Source: DATDVD01 sp035290065
GTDB taxonomy: Bacteria; Pseudomonadota; Gammaproteobacteria; Coxiellales; Coxiellaceae
Assembly (NCBI GenBank): GCA_035290065.1
Contig: DATDVD010000029.1
Coordinates: 1-27,762, forward strand
Direction: 5' to 3'
DNA length: 27,762 nt
Each line of letters begins with the position of its first letter. The first letter of the stretch is position 1. The position numbers and the translations under genes are program-made. The notes beneath the pieces were generated by a model. It did not search any database. It saw nothing but the letters and a program-made list of their open reading frames with translations, and was not told where the DNA came from. Shown one piece after another: positions 1 through 7,446 of the stretch.

Positions 1-2
1 CC

Positions 3-140
3 TACACAGATCTGCAAAACCCCATCATACACAGATCTGCAAAACCCCCATCATACATAGATGTGTAAAATCCCAATCATACATATATGTGTAAAACCCC
101 AATCATACATAGATGTGTAAAACCCATCATACACAAAGGG
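3..140. repeat. Short tandem repeat array, about 5.5 units of 24-26 bp
   Basis: Units start at 3, 28, 54, 80, 106 and 130, giving periods of 25, 26, 26, 26 and 24. The first two units read TACACAGATCTGCAAAACCC; the later ones drift to TACATAGATGTGTAAAACCC. The unit is followed by a CCCATCA-like linker. There are no unique spacers, so this is a minisatellite-like array and not CRISPR. It starts at the window edge and may extend further left. No gene is visible in 1-246; an open frame running through the array has no ribosome binding site and is repeat-derived. Confidence 0.85.
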
Positions 141-170
141 ACAAAGCAGGGTATCGAAAATCTATTTAGT

Positions 171-222
171 GCGAAATTTAAACCTGGAGCTACGTTTCGG
201 GCAGACCACGGTCTGCCCCTAC
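171..222. repeat. Partial REPIN: spacer plus right arm, left arm lost
   Basis: Positions 199-222 are an intact right arm (GGGCAGACCACGGTCTGCCC then CTAC). Bases 171-198 resemble the long spacer of the copies at 12515, 12640 and 15769 (GCGAAATTTAAA, then a GCTGCGTTCTT-like end). The left arm cannot be found, so this is a decayed or 5'-truncated member of the family. Confidence 0.75.
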
Positions 223-246
223 AGATTGGAGGGGGGATTCGTTTTC

Positions 247-903
247 TTATCGCTGGCCGATCAACTGGCCATTTTGAAAAATAAATACTACCGCAGGCAT
301 GTAATCATTGGGCTGGTAAGTTAATTGTGTCATTTGAGTGGGCGTGGTGTCTGTGGTTTGCGATGACGAGGGGGCAGCAAGATTGCGCTGAAATGCCGGT
401 AAACCACAGGCTTGCGTTACCTGCGTCATACTGCTCCCTACGGCAATTTGCCCGCCGGCACATTGAAAAGAAGATTGATTACTATTGGACCCTCGCTGTT
501 GAATGCTCGCCACATTCCCATTACTAAAGGCCACTCCTACGTTTACACTATTAGGTCCCGGTGTATTAACCGCCACTCCTCGATCTGACACCACCACTGC
601 CGGCAAACGCCCCCCCGCTACCGCCCCTAAATTAGCCGCCGTAAGTCCTTGCGGAGAGGTCGAAAGCCCCTGGCTATTTAATCGCGCCATACTTTGTTGG
701 GAAGACGCACTGTAATACCACACCACCGAGGCTTGCCCTGGCGGCGAAACCGCACTGTCTACCCGACTAGCCGGCTGTCCACACGCCTGAATCACACTGG
801 AAATCGTATCCCCATCCGCCACATATTGCATACTACCCGGGCAAAGATATTGGGCCGCTGACGCCATCCCAGGAAAAAGCAAGAAAAAAAGCATCCGTTT
901 CAT
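247..903 (-). CDS. Secreted protein with two DUF2845-like Cys modules
   Basis: 218 aa with a clear Sec signal peptide: MKRM, a Leu/Phe-rich core, then cleavage near ASA-AQ. It is probably periplasmic. Two similar modules are visible, one at the N-terminus (YLCPGSMQYVADGD...QACGQPASRV) and one in the C-terminal half (FQCAGGQIAVGSS...QACGLPAFQR). Each has a Cys near its start and a conserved ACGxPA, so each could form one disulfide. The pattern resembles the small DUF2845 proteins of Legionellales, here duplicated and joined by a Gly/Ser/Asn-rich linker. The start at 903 was chosen because AAGGAAGGGG precedes it and the signal peptide begins there. Upstream in-frame codons come from the adjacent REPIN (MGRPRSAPT) and are not real. 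The function is unknown; the family resemblance is from memory of the motif. Confidence 0.8.
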   Translation of the reverse strand: MKRMLFFLLFPGMASAAQYLCPGSMQYVADGDTISSVIQACGQPASRVDSAVSPPGQASVVWYYSASSQQSMARLNSQGLSTSPQGLTAANLGAVAGGRLPAVVVSDRGVAVNTPGPNSVNVGVAFSNGNVASIQQRGSNSNQSSFQCAGGQIAVGSSMTQVTQACGLPAFQRNLAAPSSSQTTDTTPTQMTQLTYQPNDYMPAVVFIFQNGQLIGQR

Positions 904-925
904 TTCAATGACCCCTTCCTTGCCT

Positions 926-994
926 GTAGGGGCAGACCGTGGTCTGCCCATGAACACCGCACAAAATCAAGGGCCGACCGCGGTCGGCCCCTAC
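926..994. repeat. REPIN, 69 bp, short-spacer form, reverse orientation
   Basis: Left arm 926-949 starts GTAG, then GGGCAGACC-GT-GGTCTGCCC. A 21-bp spacer follows (begins ATGAACACCGC). Right arm 971-994 ends CTAC. The right arm carries paired changes giving the perfect 20-bp palindrome GGGCCGACCGCGGTCGGCCC, so the stem is kept. The spacer is the reverse complement of the type at 27673. The copy lies 31 bp downstream of the htpG stop and just upstream of the ribosome binding site of the next minus-strand gene. On the minus strand the hairpin is followed by TTGATTTT, so it may also end htpG transcripts. Confidence 0.92.
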
Positions 995-1025
995 TATTAT
1001 TATAAAATAGGTTAATTATACAGTA

Positions 1026-2909
1026 TTAAACCAACAATTCGTTCATGTGGCGCACAAATTCTGCTGGATTCGACAGTTTTTCTCCTTCCACCAACAATGC
1101 CTGCCCCAATAATACCTGAACAAACCTTGAAAAGCGTGCATCATCCGTCTCACCTTTAACCTGCAGCACCAACGGATGCTTAGGATTCACTTCCAAAATA
1201 GGCTTAGGCGCCGTCACTACCTGCCCCGCTTCCTGCATTAACCGTTGCAAATGACCACTGATTTCATTTTCATCAAACACCACACACGCCGGCGAATCCG
1301 TTAAACGATGCGTTAATCGCACCTCTTTTACACGATCCCCTAACAGGGTTTTTGCTTGTTTCAAGAAAGAATCGAAATCTTTTTCTGCCTGTTTGTTTTC
1401 TTCCTTCGCTTCCGCATTTTTATCTAAATCAAATTCCCCTTTCGCGACAGATTGAAATTTTTTCCCTTCAAACTCCATTAAATGGGCCATCAGCCATTCA
1501 TCGACTCGATCGGTTAATAATAAAACTTCAATCCCTTTCTGACGATATGCCTCTAATAATGGGCTGTTTTTAGCCGTAATATAATGGTCCGCCGTGAGAT
1601 AATAAATTTTTTCTTGATCTTTTGCCATTCGAGAAACGTAATCGCCTAATGATATCGTCTGCTCTTCGCTATCTTGTTGGGTCGAGGCAAAACGTAACAA
1701 TTTTGAAATACGATCTTTATTTGAAAAATCTTCCCCGGGCCCTTCTTTGATCACTTGCCCAAATTGTTTCCAGAACGTTTGGTATTTTTCAGGTTCATTT
1801 GTGGCCAACTGTTCCAATTCACTTAATACTTTTTTCACACAGCCTGATCGTATTTTATCGACGACATCATTCGTTTGCAAAATTTCTCGCGAAATATTAA
1901 GCGGTAAATCGTGCGTATCCACAATGCCTTTTACAAATCGCAAATATTGAGGCAAGAAATGTTCCGCATCGTCCATAATAAACACGCGTTTTACATATAA
2001 TTTTAAACCTCGTCGATATTCCCGATACGATAAATCAAACGGCGCACGTTGAGGAATATAGAGCAACATGGTATATTCCTGTTTTCCTTCCACCTTCGCA
2101 TGAATCCACGTTAATGGGTCTTCAAAATCATGCGCCACGTGTTTATAAAGCTCTTTATATTGCTCGTCCGTAATTTCTGATTTCGAGAGCGTCCACAACG
2201 CATTGGCTTGGTTTACGGTTTCATATTCACCCGGCGTTTCTGTTTTATCGTCAGGATTGGGTTCTGCCCGCATCTGAATGGGCAATAAAATATGATCAGA
2301 ATATTTAGTAATAACCGACCGGAGTCGCCCATGATGCAAAAATTCCTCTTCCCCTTTTTTCAAATGCAAGACGACTTCAGTACCCCGAGGAGCATGGGTA
2401 ATATTTTTTATCGTATATTCTCCTTGTGCATCCGATTCCCAATAAACCCCCTGATCCTCTTTCATCCCTGCGCGACGAGTACGCACCACCACTTTATCCG
2501 CAACAATAAAAGCCGAATAAAATCCCACGCCAAATTGGCCGATTAGTTGTGAATCTTTAGATTTATCGGCCTCTAATTTTTCTTTAAACGCTTTCGTACC
2601 GGATTTAGCAATCGTGCCTAAATTTTCAATCACTTCTTCTCGCGACATACCAATACCATTATCCCGCACAGTAATAATGCGCGCCTTGGGGTCAAAATCG
2701 ACTTGAATTTTCAAGTCAGGGTCGTTTTCAAAAAGCGGTGCGTCGCTTAACGCTTCATACCGCAATTTATCCGCGGCATCGGATGCATTCGAAATTAATT
2801 CCCGCAAGAAAATTTCTTTATTGGAGTAAAGGGAATTAGCAACCAAATCCAGCAGTTGTTTCACTTCTGTTTCAAACCGACGGGTTTCAGATGGAGAGTG
2901 CAGCGTCAT
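1026..2909 (-). CDS. htpG: Molecular chaperone HtpG (bacterial Hsp90)
   Basis: 627 aa, full length for the family (about 624 in E. coli). ATP-dependent cytosolic dimeric chaperone that remodels client proteins with DnaK. Visible signatures: the N-terminal GHKL ATPase with LFLRELISNASDAADKLRY-type motif near residue 35 (here EIFLRELISNASDA), DNGIGM, GTIAKSGTKAF and GQFGVGFYSAFIVA. The middle domain carries LYVKRVFIMDD and GIVDTHDLPLNISREILQ. The C-terminal dimerisation domain ends near the RHMNELLV terminus. The ATG at 2909 has AGAGGT about 9 nt upstream. The gene is transcribed alone from a sigma-32-type promoter at 2946-2974. A REPIN follows the stop codon. Confidence 0.98.
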   Translation of the reverse strand: MTLHSPSETRRFETEVKQLLDLVANSLYSNKEIFLRELISNASDAADKLRYEALSDAPLFENDPDLKIQVDFDPKARIITVRDNGIGMSREEVIENLGTIAKSGTKAFKEKLEADKSKDSQLIGQFGVGFYSAFIVADKVVVRTRRAGMKEDQGVYWESDAQGEYTIKNITHAPRGTEVVLHLKKGEEEFLHHGRLRSVITKYSDHILLPIQMRAEPNPDDKTETPGEYETVNQANALWTLSKSEITDEQYKELYKHVAHDFEDPLTWIHAKVEGKQEYTMLLYIPQRAPFDLSYREYRRGLKLYVKRVFIMDDAEHFLPQYLRFVKGIVDTHDLPLNISREILQTNDVVDKIRSGCVKKVLSELEQLATNEPEKYQTFWKQFGQVIKEGPGEDFSNKDRISKLLRFASTQQDSEEQTISLGDYVSRMAKDQEKIYYLTADHYITAKNSPLLEAYRQKGIEVLLLTDRVDEWLMAHLMEFEGKKFQSVAKGEFDLDKNAEAKEENKQAEKDFDSFLKQAKTLLGDRVKEVRLTHRLTDSPACVVFDENEISGHLQRLMQEAGQVVTAPKPILEVNPKHPLVLQVKGETDDARFSRFVQVLLGQALLVEGEKLSNPAEFVRHMNELLV

Positions 2910-2945
2910 AGGGGTACCTCTTTATCAATAAACAAGATGGGATAA

Positions 2946-2974
2946 TAGATGGGGATAGAAAAAGAGATTTCAAG
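2946..2974 (-). promoter_or_regulatory. Sigma-32 (RpoH) heat-shock promoter of htpG
   Basis: Read on the minus strand, CTTGAAA (2974-2968), a 13-bp spacer and CCCCATCTA (2954-2946) match the established E. coli RpoH consensus CTTGAAA-N11-15-CCCCATNTA at every specified base. It lies 37 bp upstream of the htpG ATG and just after the end of the preceding gene, so htpG is probably heat-inducible as an independent unit. Confidence 0.9.
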
Positions 2975-2978
2975 AGAG

Positions 2979-3809
2979 TTATCTAAGTCCAACCTGAGAG
3001 GCCGTTGCACTTCTTCTGTGAGGTTGGGGCCCACGCCCGGGTACTGCCGCACTCTGAAGGCCGGCAGGGTTAGAAACGACCACAGGAGGGGAAGTAAAGG
3101 AGCTTCTGGAAGGCGATGAAGACACAACACTCTCTCTACCGGTAAGATCATCGAAAATTCCCGCTAGAACAGAGGGAGAACGACGATGCGCGGGTTGTGG
3201 TTTAACAGCATACTCCAGCACTGGATCGAGAGGCAAATAGCACTGCTCTTTTTTCATCGCCACTTTCGAACGAGACGCCCAAATGGCATTAGCAATTTTC
3301 AATACAATCCATCCAATAAAGCCTAATGCAGCCCCATTATTACTGCCGGGGATCATAAACCACACCACCACTAAAATAGCGCCCGCTACCTCCAATCCCA
3401 ACGCCATACTGCTACGCAATCGTTTATTTTCATTTTTTAAAATAGCGCGCTTTAGCCTATGCCGACACACCTCTTTATAGCGTGTCGACGCTTTATTCAG
3501 TTTACCTCCCAAATGGATTAAGGCTACAAACGTTCCGATGACAAACATAGTTCCACAAATATGCGGAAAAATCCCCATCACGTACAATAGATACGCCGGC
3601 GTCATCAATAAAATATCGAATCCTGCAATGGCGGTAAGCACTTGTTTTCGCTCTAACGAACGATTCGGGTGACGCCACGCTCGAATAATATCGGCAATAT
3701 CGAGTGCTACACGAACCACTAAAAAAGCAATCGCATACCAATGCGCTTGCTCTAATAGCATCTGAAAAAAATCGCTGGTAGCAGAAGGCTGTGCTTGTAA
3801 AAATCCCAT
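2979..3809 (-). CDS. Multi-pass membrane protein with Ser/Pro-rich disordered tail, unknown function
   Basis: 276 aa, not recognised. About five hydrophobic segments are visible: roughly residues 24-42, 60-80, 84-101, 133-154 and 158-176. A basic stretch (RYKEVCRHRLKRAILKNENK) lies between the third and fourth. Residues 200-276 are low-complexity, rich in Ser, Pro, Val and Arg (SSSPSRSSFTSPPVVV, HRRSP, HRRSATASQ), and look disordered and probably cytosolic. No enzyme motif is seen. The start is the ATG at 3809, with AGGAGAG about 8 nt upstream; the in-frame TTG before it is less likely. Combined TM core and disordered basic C-terminus would fit an intracellular bacterium's membrane-inserted effector, but this is only an inference. 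An extended -10 box lies at 3836-3844. Confidence 0.8.
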   Translation of the reverse strand: MGFLQAQPSATSDFFQMLLEQAHWYAIAFLVVRVALDIADIIRAWRHPNRSLERKQVLTAIAGFDILLMTPAYLLYVMGIFPHICGTMFVIGTFVALIHLGGKLNKASTRYKEVCRHRLKRAILKNENKRLRSSMALGLEVAGAILVVVWFMIPGSNNGAALGFIGWIVLKIANAIWASRSKVAMKKEQCYLPLDPVLEYAVKPQPAHRRSPSVLAGIFDDLTGRESVVSSSPSRSSFTSPPVVVSNPAGLQSAAVPGRGPQPHRRSATASQVGLR

Positions 3810-3835
3810 CAAAAACTCTCCTGCTTCTTTCCCTG

Positions 3836-3844
3836 ATTGTAGCA
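3836..3844 (-). promoter_or_regulatory. Extended -10 promoter for the 2979-3809 gene
   Basis: On the minus strand TGCTACAAT is an extended -10 (TGnTATAAT-like). The predicted start of transcription is near 3829, giving a leader of about 20 nt that contains the GCAGGAGAG ribosome binding site. No good -35 is visible, as is usual for extended -10 promoters. Confidence 0.45.
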
Positions 3845-3890
3845 GAGTTTTATTCCCCAGGGCGAGCCCTCATTTCAAAGCTTAACTCCA

Positions 3891-3919
3891 ATGACTCTTT
3901 CGCGCCTTTATGCGATAAT
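3891..3919 (+). promoter_or_regulatory. Possible promoter for the EamA-type gene
   Basis: TGCGATAAT (extended -10, with GATAAT at 3914-3919) is preceded at 17 bp by ATGACT (3891-3896). The predicted leader is about 90 nt and contains a small GCTTGCGAAGC stem near 3944-3954. Confidence 0.35.
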
Positions 3920-4016
3920 AAAAGGGGATTAACGTTCTTGCGAGCTTGCGAAGCAAGGACAAAAATTACCGCTTCACCCCAATAAAATGTCCATCTTGCA
4001 AAAGGGGGAAATAGAA

Positions 4017-4448
4017 ATGTGGCTGGTGTATGGGTTAATAGCAGCCATGGCCTGGGGCCTTAATTACACATTAGGCGAACAAATTCTACAAAAGGGTATT
4101 TCTCCGACCACGCTATTGCTCATGGAATTATTTCCAAGCTTATTTATTTTTCTGGTACTTGGATATGAAGAATTTCATCTTAAGAAAAATTTTTTCTTAA
4201 TTACGCATGATTCATCGTTATTATGGATGGTTTTAGCCACCATCATTGCATTTAGTGCCGGCAGCCTGTTGACGTATCTCTCTATTCAATTAAAAAATGC
4301 TACTGTCACCAGTTTAATTGAATTAAGTTTTCCATTGTTTACCATTGTATTTACTTTCCTGTTATTTCGAATCAATCATTTCACTCTACCGGTATTAATA
4401 GGTGGTGCGTTGATTATGGCAGGGGTTTTCGTAATTGGTTATTTTTAA
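4017..4448 (+). CDS. Half-size EamA/DMT-family transporter
   Basis: 143 aa, about five hydrophobic helices, a single EamA (drug/metabolite transporter) repeat instead of the usual tandem pair. It starts MWLVYGLIAAMAWGLNYTLG and ends with the helix LIGGALIMAGVFVIGYF. Single-repeat members presumably work as antiparallel or symmetric dimers in the inner membrane; the substrate cannot be told from sequence. The ATG at 4017 has AAGGGGGA about 7 nt upstream. An upstream in-frame ATG at 3987 lacks such a site and is less likely. The gene is monocistronic and convergent with rpoS, sharing a terminator at 4450-4471. Confidence 0.8.
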   Translation: MWLVYGLIAAMAWGLNYTLGEQILQKGISPTTLLLMELFPSLFIFLVLGYEEFHLKKNFFLITHDSSLLWMVLATIIAFSAGSLLTYLSIQLKNATVTSLIELSFPLFTIVFTFLLFRINHFTLPVLIGGALIMAGVFVIGYF

Positions 4449-4449
4449 A

Positions 4450-4471
4450 AAAGGGCCCGAGGGAGCCCTTT
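4450..4471 (-). terminator. Rho-independent terminator of rpoS, possibly bidirectional
   Basis: AAAGGGC (4450-4456) pairs with GCCCTTT (4465-4471) around an 8-nt loop. On the minus strand the stem runs into a T-rich tract (TTTTTTAAAAAT, in part from the stem), placing the terminator 25 bp after the rpoS stop codon. On the plus strand it follows the EamA-type gene directly but has only a short T run. Confidence 0.75.
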
Positions 4472-4496
4472 GTTCTCGATGCAACGCCGAGCCGGT

Positions 4497-5444
4497 TTAA
4501 TCAATGCCGAATTCTTCGCCTGTCAATCCTTCCGCTTCGATTATTTCACGCAATTTTTTCAACGCGTCTAATTGAATTTGGCGTACGCGCTCACGTGTTA
4601 GGCCGACAATTTCTCCCACTTTTTCAAGGGTTTTTTTTTCATGCCCAAATAAACCAAATCGCAATTCCACGACGCGACGATAACGCTCACCCAATGAATC
4701 CAGCCATTGCTGCAATTTCATATTCAGATCTTCACTCTGAATGACATATTCTGGGTTAGCATTTTTTTCATCGGCCAGTGTATCCATCAATGTTTTCTCG
4801 CTATCATGCATCAACGGCGCATCTATAGACGTAGAATCATTGACGAAATTAAGTACACGACGAATATCTTCGACCGGTCGATCAATTAACTGTGCAATTT
4901 CCTCAGGGCCGGGTTTATGCTCAAAATGTTTGGCTAATTTTTTAGCGGCTCGCAAATAAATATTGAGCTCTTTAATAATATGAACCGGCAAACGCACGGT
5001 ACGCGTTTGGTTCATAATAGCACGCTCAATATTTTGGCGAATCCACCACGTTGCATAGGTAGAAAAACGAAATCCGCGTTCCGGATCAAATTTCTCAACC
5101 GCTGTCATTAATCCTAAATTGCCTTCCTCAATTAAATCAAGCAAGGCCATTCCCCGATTACAATAACGACGCGCAATTTTCACGACTAAACGAAGATTAG
5201 CGACAATCATGCGCTCACGGGCTTTCGCATCACCGCTTTGTATACGGCGTGATAATTCCACTTCTTCGTCTGCATTAAGCAGCGCTTCATAGCCAATTTC
5301 TTTTAAATAAATTTGCATCGGATCCACGTCTGTAAATTTAGCGGCTTCCGCAGTCGGTTCTCCGTTAAATTCCGCGTAAGGCTGACGTGACGAATTATCA
5401 ACGTACGGATGCCGATAATTTTCTTGATAGTTAGAGTGTGTCAT
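4497..5444 (-). CDS. rpoS: RNA polymerase sigma factor RpoS
   Basis: 315 aa, close to the usual 330. Stationary-phase and general-stress sigma-70 family factor. Visible: region 1.2 (DPMQIYLKEIG...LLNADEEVELSRRI), region 2 with LRLVVKIARRYCNRGM, LLDLIEEGNLGLMTAVEKFD and RFSTYATWWIRQNIERAI (-10 recognition), region 3 (HIIKELNIYLRAAKKL), and region 4.2 helix-turn-helix KVGEIVGLTRERVRQIQ. The start at 5444 (MTHSNYQ) has GGGAG 9 nt upstream. In-frame ATGs at 5477 and 5465 lack a ribosome binding site. It follows nlpD by about 40 bp, as in most gammaproteobacteria, where a main rpoS promoter lies inside nlpD. Confidence 0.96.
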   Translation of the reverse strand: MTHSNYQENYRHPYVDNSSRQPYAEFNGEPTAEAAKFTDVDPMQIYLKEIGYEALLNADEEVELSRRIQSGDAKARERMIVANLRLVVKIARRYCNRGMALLDLIEEGNLGLMTAVEKFDPERGFRFSTYATWWIRQNIERAIMNQTRTVRLPVHIIKELNIYLRAAKKLAKHFEHKPGPEEIAQLIDRPVEDIRRVLNFVNDSTSIDAPLMHDSEKTLMDTLADEKNANPEYVIQSEDLNMKLQQWLDSLGERYRRVVELRFGLFGHEKKTLEKVGEIVGLTRERVRQIQLDALKKLREIIEAEGLTGEEFGID

Positions 5445-5483
5445 GGTGTGTTCTCCCTCATCCATGTGGTTAAACACAAAAAA

Positions 5484-6212
5484 TTATTTCAGATAAAGGA
5501 GGGGATCGACGGGACGACCGTTATTACGAATCTCAAAATGAAGCATGCTCTTCCCTGAATTATCATGCCCCATCTTGGCGATGGTTTGTCCGCTGGTGAC
5601 CCAGGATCCTTCCTTTACCAGCAATTTTTCGTTATAAGCATAAGCACTCAGCAAAGAGGGATTATGCTTAAGAATGAGCAGTTTACCATAACCTGGTACC
5701 TGAGATCCAGCATAAACTACTTCTCCAGAGGCGGCTGCCACCACGGAGGTCCCTGTCTGGTTGGCAATATTAATGCCGTTATTCCCCGTTAATCCTGGCC
5801 GAAACCCCTCTATTAAGCGGCCCTGCGCAGGCCATACCCAGGCGCGAACGTGCGAAGGAAAGCGATAGGAGAGGACAGCCGGATGAAGAGCCCGACGGGT
5901 CTCGTGTGTCAACACGGCTCGAGGGGGCGTTTCGGTCCAATGGGCCGGGGGCTGGCGGGAAATATTTAAATTAAGGCTCTGCCCTACGGCTAATGCATAC
6001 GGGGGTCGAATAGTATTGGCGGCGGCTAACGCTCGATAATCTAAACTGTAAGACCAAGCGATGGAATAGAGAGTATCTCCCGGTTGCACGCGATAGATCG
6101 AGCCACTCGAAGAATGCCCTGAATGAACGACGTCCACCACCGGCGCTGGGGGATAGGATCCGCAGCTGGTCAAAGCGAGTATCACTAAAAAAATCCCTAT
6201 TGATTTTACCAT
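5484..6212 (-). CDS. nlpD: Lipoprotein NlpD, LysM plus degenerate LytM (M23) domain
   Basis: 242 aa. It is a murein hydrolase activator of the NlpD/EnvC type that stimulates amidases at the division septum. The signal peptide ends in lipobox LTSC with Cys17, so it is lipid-anchored. LysM spans roughly 39-83 (YRVQPGDTLYSIAWSYSLDY). The LytM/M23 domain spans roughly 145-240 (GINIANQTGTSVVAAASGEV, LSAYAYNEKLLV, LHFEIR). The metal ligands of active M23 peptidases are not all present: GINIAN replaces the HxxxD-type motif and AYAYN replaces HxH. It is therefore catalytically dead, as in E. coli NlpD. The ATG at 6212 with AAAAAGG just upstream is preferred over the one at 6227. A REPIN lies directly upstream where pcm usually sits. 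Confidence 0.93.
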   Translation of the reverse strand: MVKSIGIFLVILALTSCGSYPPAPVVDVVHSGHSSSGSIYRVQPGDTLYSIAWSYSLDYRALAAANTIRPPYALAVGQSLNLNISRQPPAHWTETPPRAVLTHETRRALHPAVLSYRFPSHVRAWVWPAQGRLIEGFRPGLTGNNGINIANQTGTSVVAAASGEVVYAGSQVPGYGKLLILKHNPSLLSAYAYNEKLLVKEGSWVTSGQTIAKMGHDNSGKSMLHFEIRNNGRPVDPLLYLK

Positions 6213-6242
6213 CCCACCTTTTTCCATTTATTTTATCGTATT

Positions 6243-6311
6243 GTAGGGGCAGACCGTGGTCTGCCCATGAACACCGCACAAGATCAAGGGCAGACCACGG
6301 TCTGCCCCTAC
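6243..6311. repeat. REPIN, 69 bp, short-spacer form, reverse orientation
   Basis: This has the same architecture as the copy at 926-994, with a spacer that differs at one base (ACAAGATC versus ACAAAATC). Both arms are perfect and the right arm is the exact reverse complement of the left. It fills the gap between nlpD and surE. Leaving the element on the minus strand, CTACAATACGATAAAAT offers -10-like hexamers for nlpD partly made by the repeat end. Confidence 0.95.
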
Positions 6312-6381
6312 ATATAAATACATATATGAGTACACACCTGAATACAACAGAGGAAAACTCTGCGGGCACGTAATAATAAAA

Positions 6382-7146
6382 TTATTCGATTACCAATCCA
6401 CTTTCGACCCACTTAGCGAGGCGATCTAGGGCTTCATATTTAGTTAAATCTACTGACAACGGTGTAATGGACACCTTGTGATGCCGAACGGCATGAAAAT
6501 CTGTACCGGGGCCTGCGTCTTCTTCCGGGCCCACGGGCCCTACCCAGTAAATAGTACGCCCTCTTGGATCTTGTTGCTTAATCGTCGGCTCAGCACGACG
6601 ACGAGTCCCCAACCGCGTCACTTCAAAGCCCTCTAATTCTTTCAGGGGCACATCGGGCACATTCACATTTAAAATCGTACCCGCGGGCAAGGGATTTGCC
6701 ATCAAATGCTGTACGACAAGCTTTGCCACTTCACTGGCCGTTGCATAATGTTGGCGCGTACCTTCTCCGGATAACGAAATGGCAACCGACGGTAATCCTA
6801 AAAATCGGCCTTCGATCGCCGCTGCCACTGTGCCGGAATACCACACATCATCGCCCATATTAGCGCCATCGTTGATGCCCGATACCACCATATCCGGTGG
6901 CTCTTTTTCCAAAAGACCCGTCACCGCTAAATGCACACAATCCGTGGGTGTACCTTGTACCGCCACCCAACTGGGTTGTCGTTCATTAATATACAAAGGC
7001 CGCGTTAAGGTTAAGGAGTTACTTGCACCGGAACGATTACGATCCGGCGCCACGACGTAAATGGTGGCTAATGAACTGAGTGCACTGGCAAGCGCCTTAA
7101 TCCCTGGCGCATCAATGCCGTCATCGTTGGAAATTAATATTTTCAT
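6382..7146 (-). CDS. surE: 5'/3'-nucleotidase SurE
   Basis: 254 aa, full length. Metal-dependent stationary-phase survival phosphatase acting on nucleoside 5' and 3' monophosphates, and short polyphosphate in E. coli. Metal-binding residues D8, D9 (ISNDDGIDAPG), S39 (NRSGASNSLTLTRPL) and N92 (SGINDGANMG) are present, as is YSGTVAAAIEGRFLG. The ATG overlaps the stop of ftsB (ATGA, 7143-7146), so translation is coupled. In many gammaproteobacteria pcm follows surE; here the next gene is nlpD, after a REPIN. Confidence 0.96.
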   Translation of the reverse strand: MKILISNDDGIDAPGIKALASALSSLATIYVVAPDRNRSGASNSLTLTRPLYINERQPSWVAVQGTPTDCVHLAVTGLLEKEPPDMVVSGINDGANMGDDVWYSGTVAAAIEGRFLGLPSVAISLSGEGTRQHYATASEVAKLVVQHLMANPLPAGTILNVNVPDVPLKELEGFEVTRLGTRRRAEPTIKQQDPRGRTIYWVGPVGPEEDAGPGTDFHAVRHHKVSITPLSVDLTKYEALDRLAKWVESGLVIE

Positions 7147-7421
7147 TCGTTGGATCCTATAATTTGATAAAAAGTCTCGCCGGGTTTTATAAGACCTAAT
7201 TCTTCCCGTGCCCGTTCTTCCACGGCTTCGTTACCATGCTTTAAGTCTTTGATATCGGCGAGTAATTGATCATTTTGAAGTTGCATTTGATGATTGAGAA
7301 CCTCCTGTTCTTGTAAATGCCGTTTAACCTGTAGAATAGAAACAATGCCTCCTTGACTTAACCACAGTTCGTATTGTAGCAAACCTAACAGCCCTATTAA
7401 GGCTAAACCGATTGATTTCAT
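7143..7421 (-). CDS. ftsB: Cell division protein FtsB
   Basis: 92 aa, bitopic inner-membrane divisome protein of the FtsQ-FtsB-FtsL complex. An N-terminal TM helix (IGLALIGLLGLLQYELWLS) is followed by a coiled coil with heptad-like Leu/Gln spacing (VKRHLQEQEVLNHQMQLQND). The typical end AREELGLIKPGETFYQII is present. Four bases overlap surE. Usual neighbours are eno upstream and ispD downstream. Here the methyltransferase lies between eno and ftsB, and ispD, ispF and truD are absent from this site. There is no Shine-Dalgarno sequence; an extended -10 box ends 6 nt before the ATG. Confidence 0.93.
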   Translation of the reverse strand: MKSIGLALIGLLGLLQYELWLSQGGIVSILQVKRHLQEQEVLNHQMQLQNDQLLADIKDLKHGNEAVEERAREELGLIKPGETFYQIIGSNE

Positions 7422-7440
7422 CTTTCAATTTTAGCATACT
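7412..7440 (+). promoter_or_regulatory. Possible promoter of the methyltransferase gene
   Basis: TTGATT (7412-7417), a 17-bp spacer and CATACT (7435-7440). The ATG at 7447 sits at the expected transcription start, so the mRNA could be leaderless. The -35 lies inside the start of ftsB. Confidence 0.4.
7428..7436 (-). promoter_or_regulatory. Possible extended -10 promoter of ftsB
   Basis: On the minus strand, TGCTAAAAT. The predicted transcription start is at or next to the ftsB ATG (7421). It overlaps the divergent methyltransferase promoter, so the two would compete. Confidence 0.35.
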
Positions 7441-7446
7441 CTAAAA

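Noticed and set aside
3..140. CRISPR-like array
   Set aside because: The whole unit repeats with no unique spacers and there are no cas genes in the window; it is a plain tandem repeat.
904..957. N-terminal extension of the secreted Cys protein
   Set aside because: It encodes REPIN-derived MGRPRSAPT and would bury the signal peptide.
2906..3151. Possible small gene between htpG and the membrane protein
   Set aside because: It overlaps the 3' end of the membrane protein gene in another frame and spans the sigma-32 promoter; no family resemblance.
4707..4959. Antisense ORFs over rpoS, and similar antisense frames over htpG, eno, gltX and the candidate effector
   Set aside because: They are shadows of strongly conserved coding frames, with no start signals or recognisable products.
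5484..6212. NlpD as an active M23 endopeptidase
   Set aside because: Key metal ligands are missing from both motifs; it fits the known inactive activator type.
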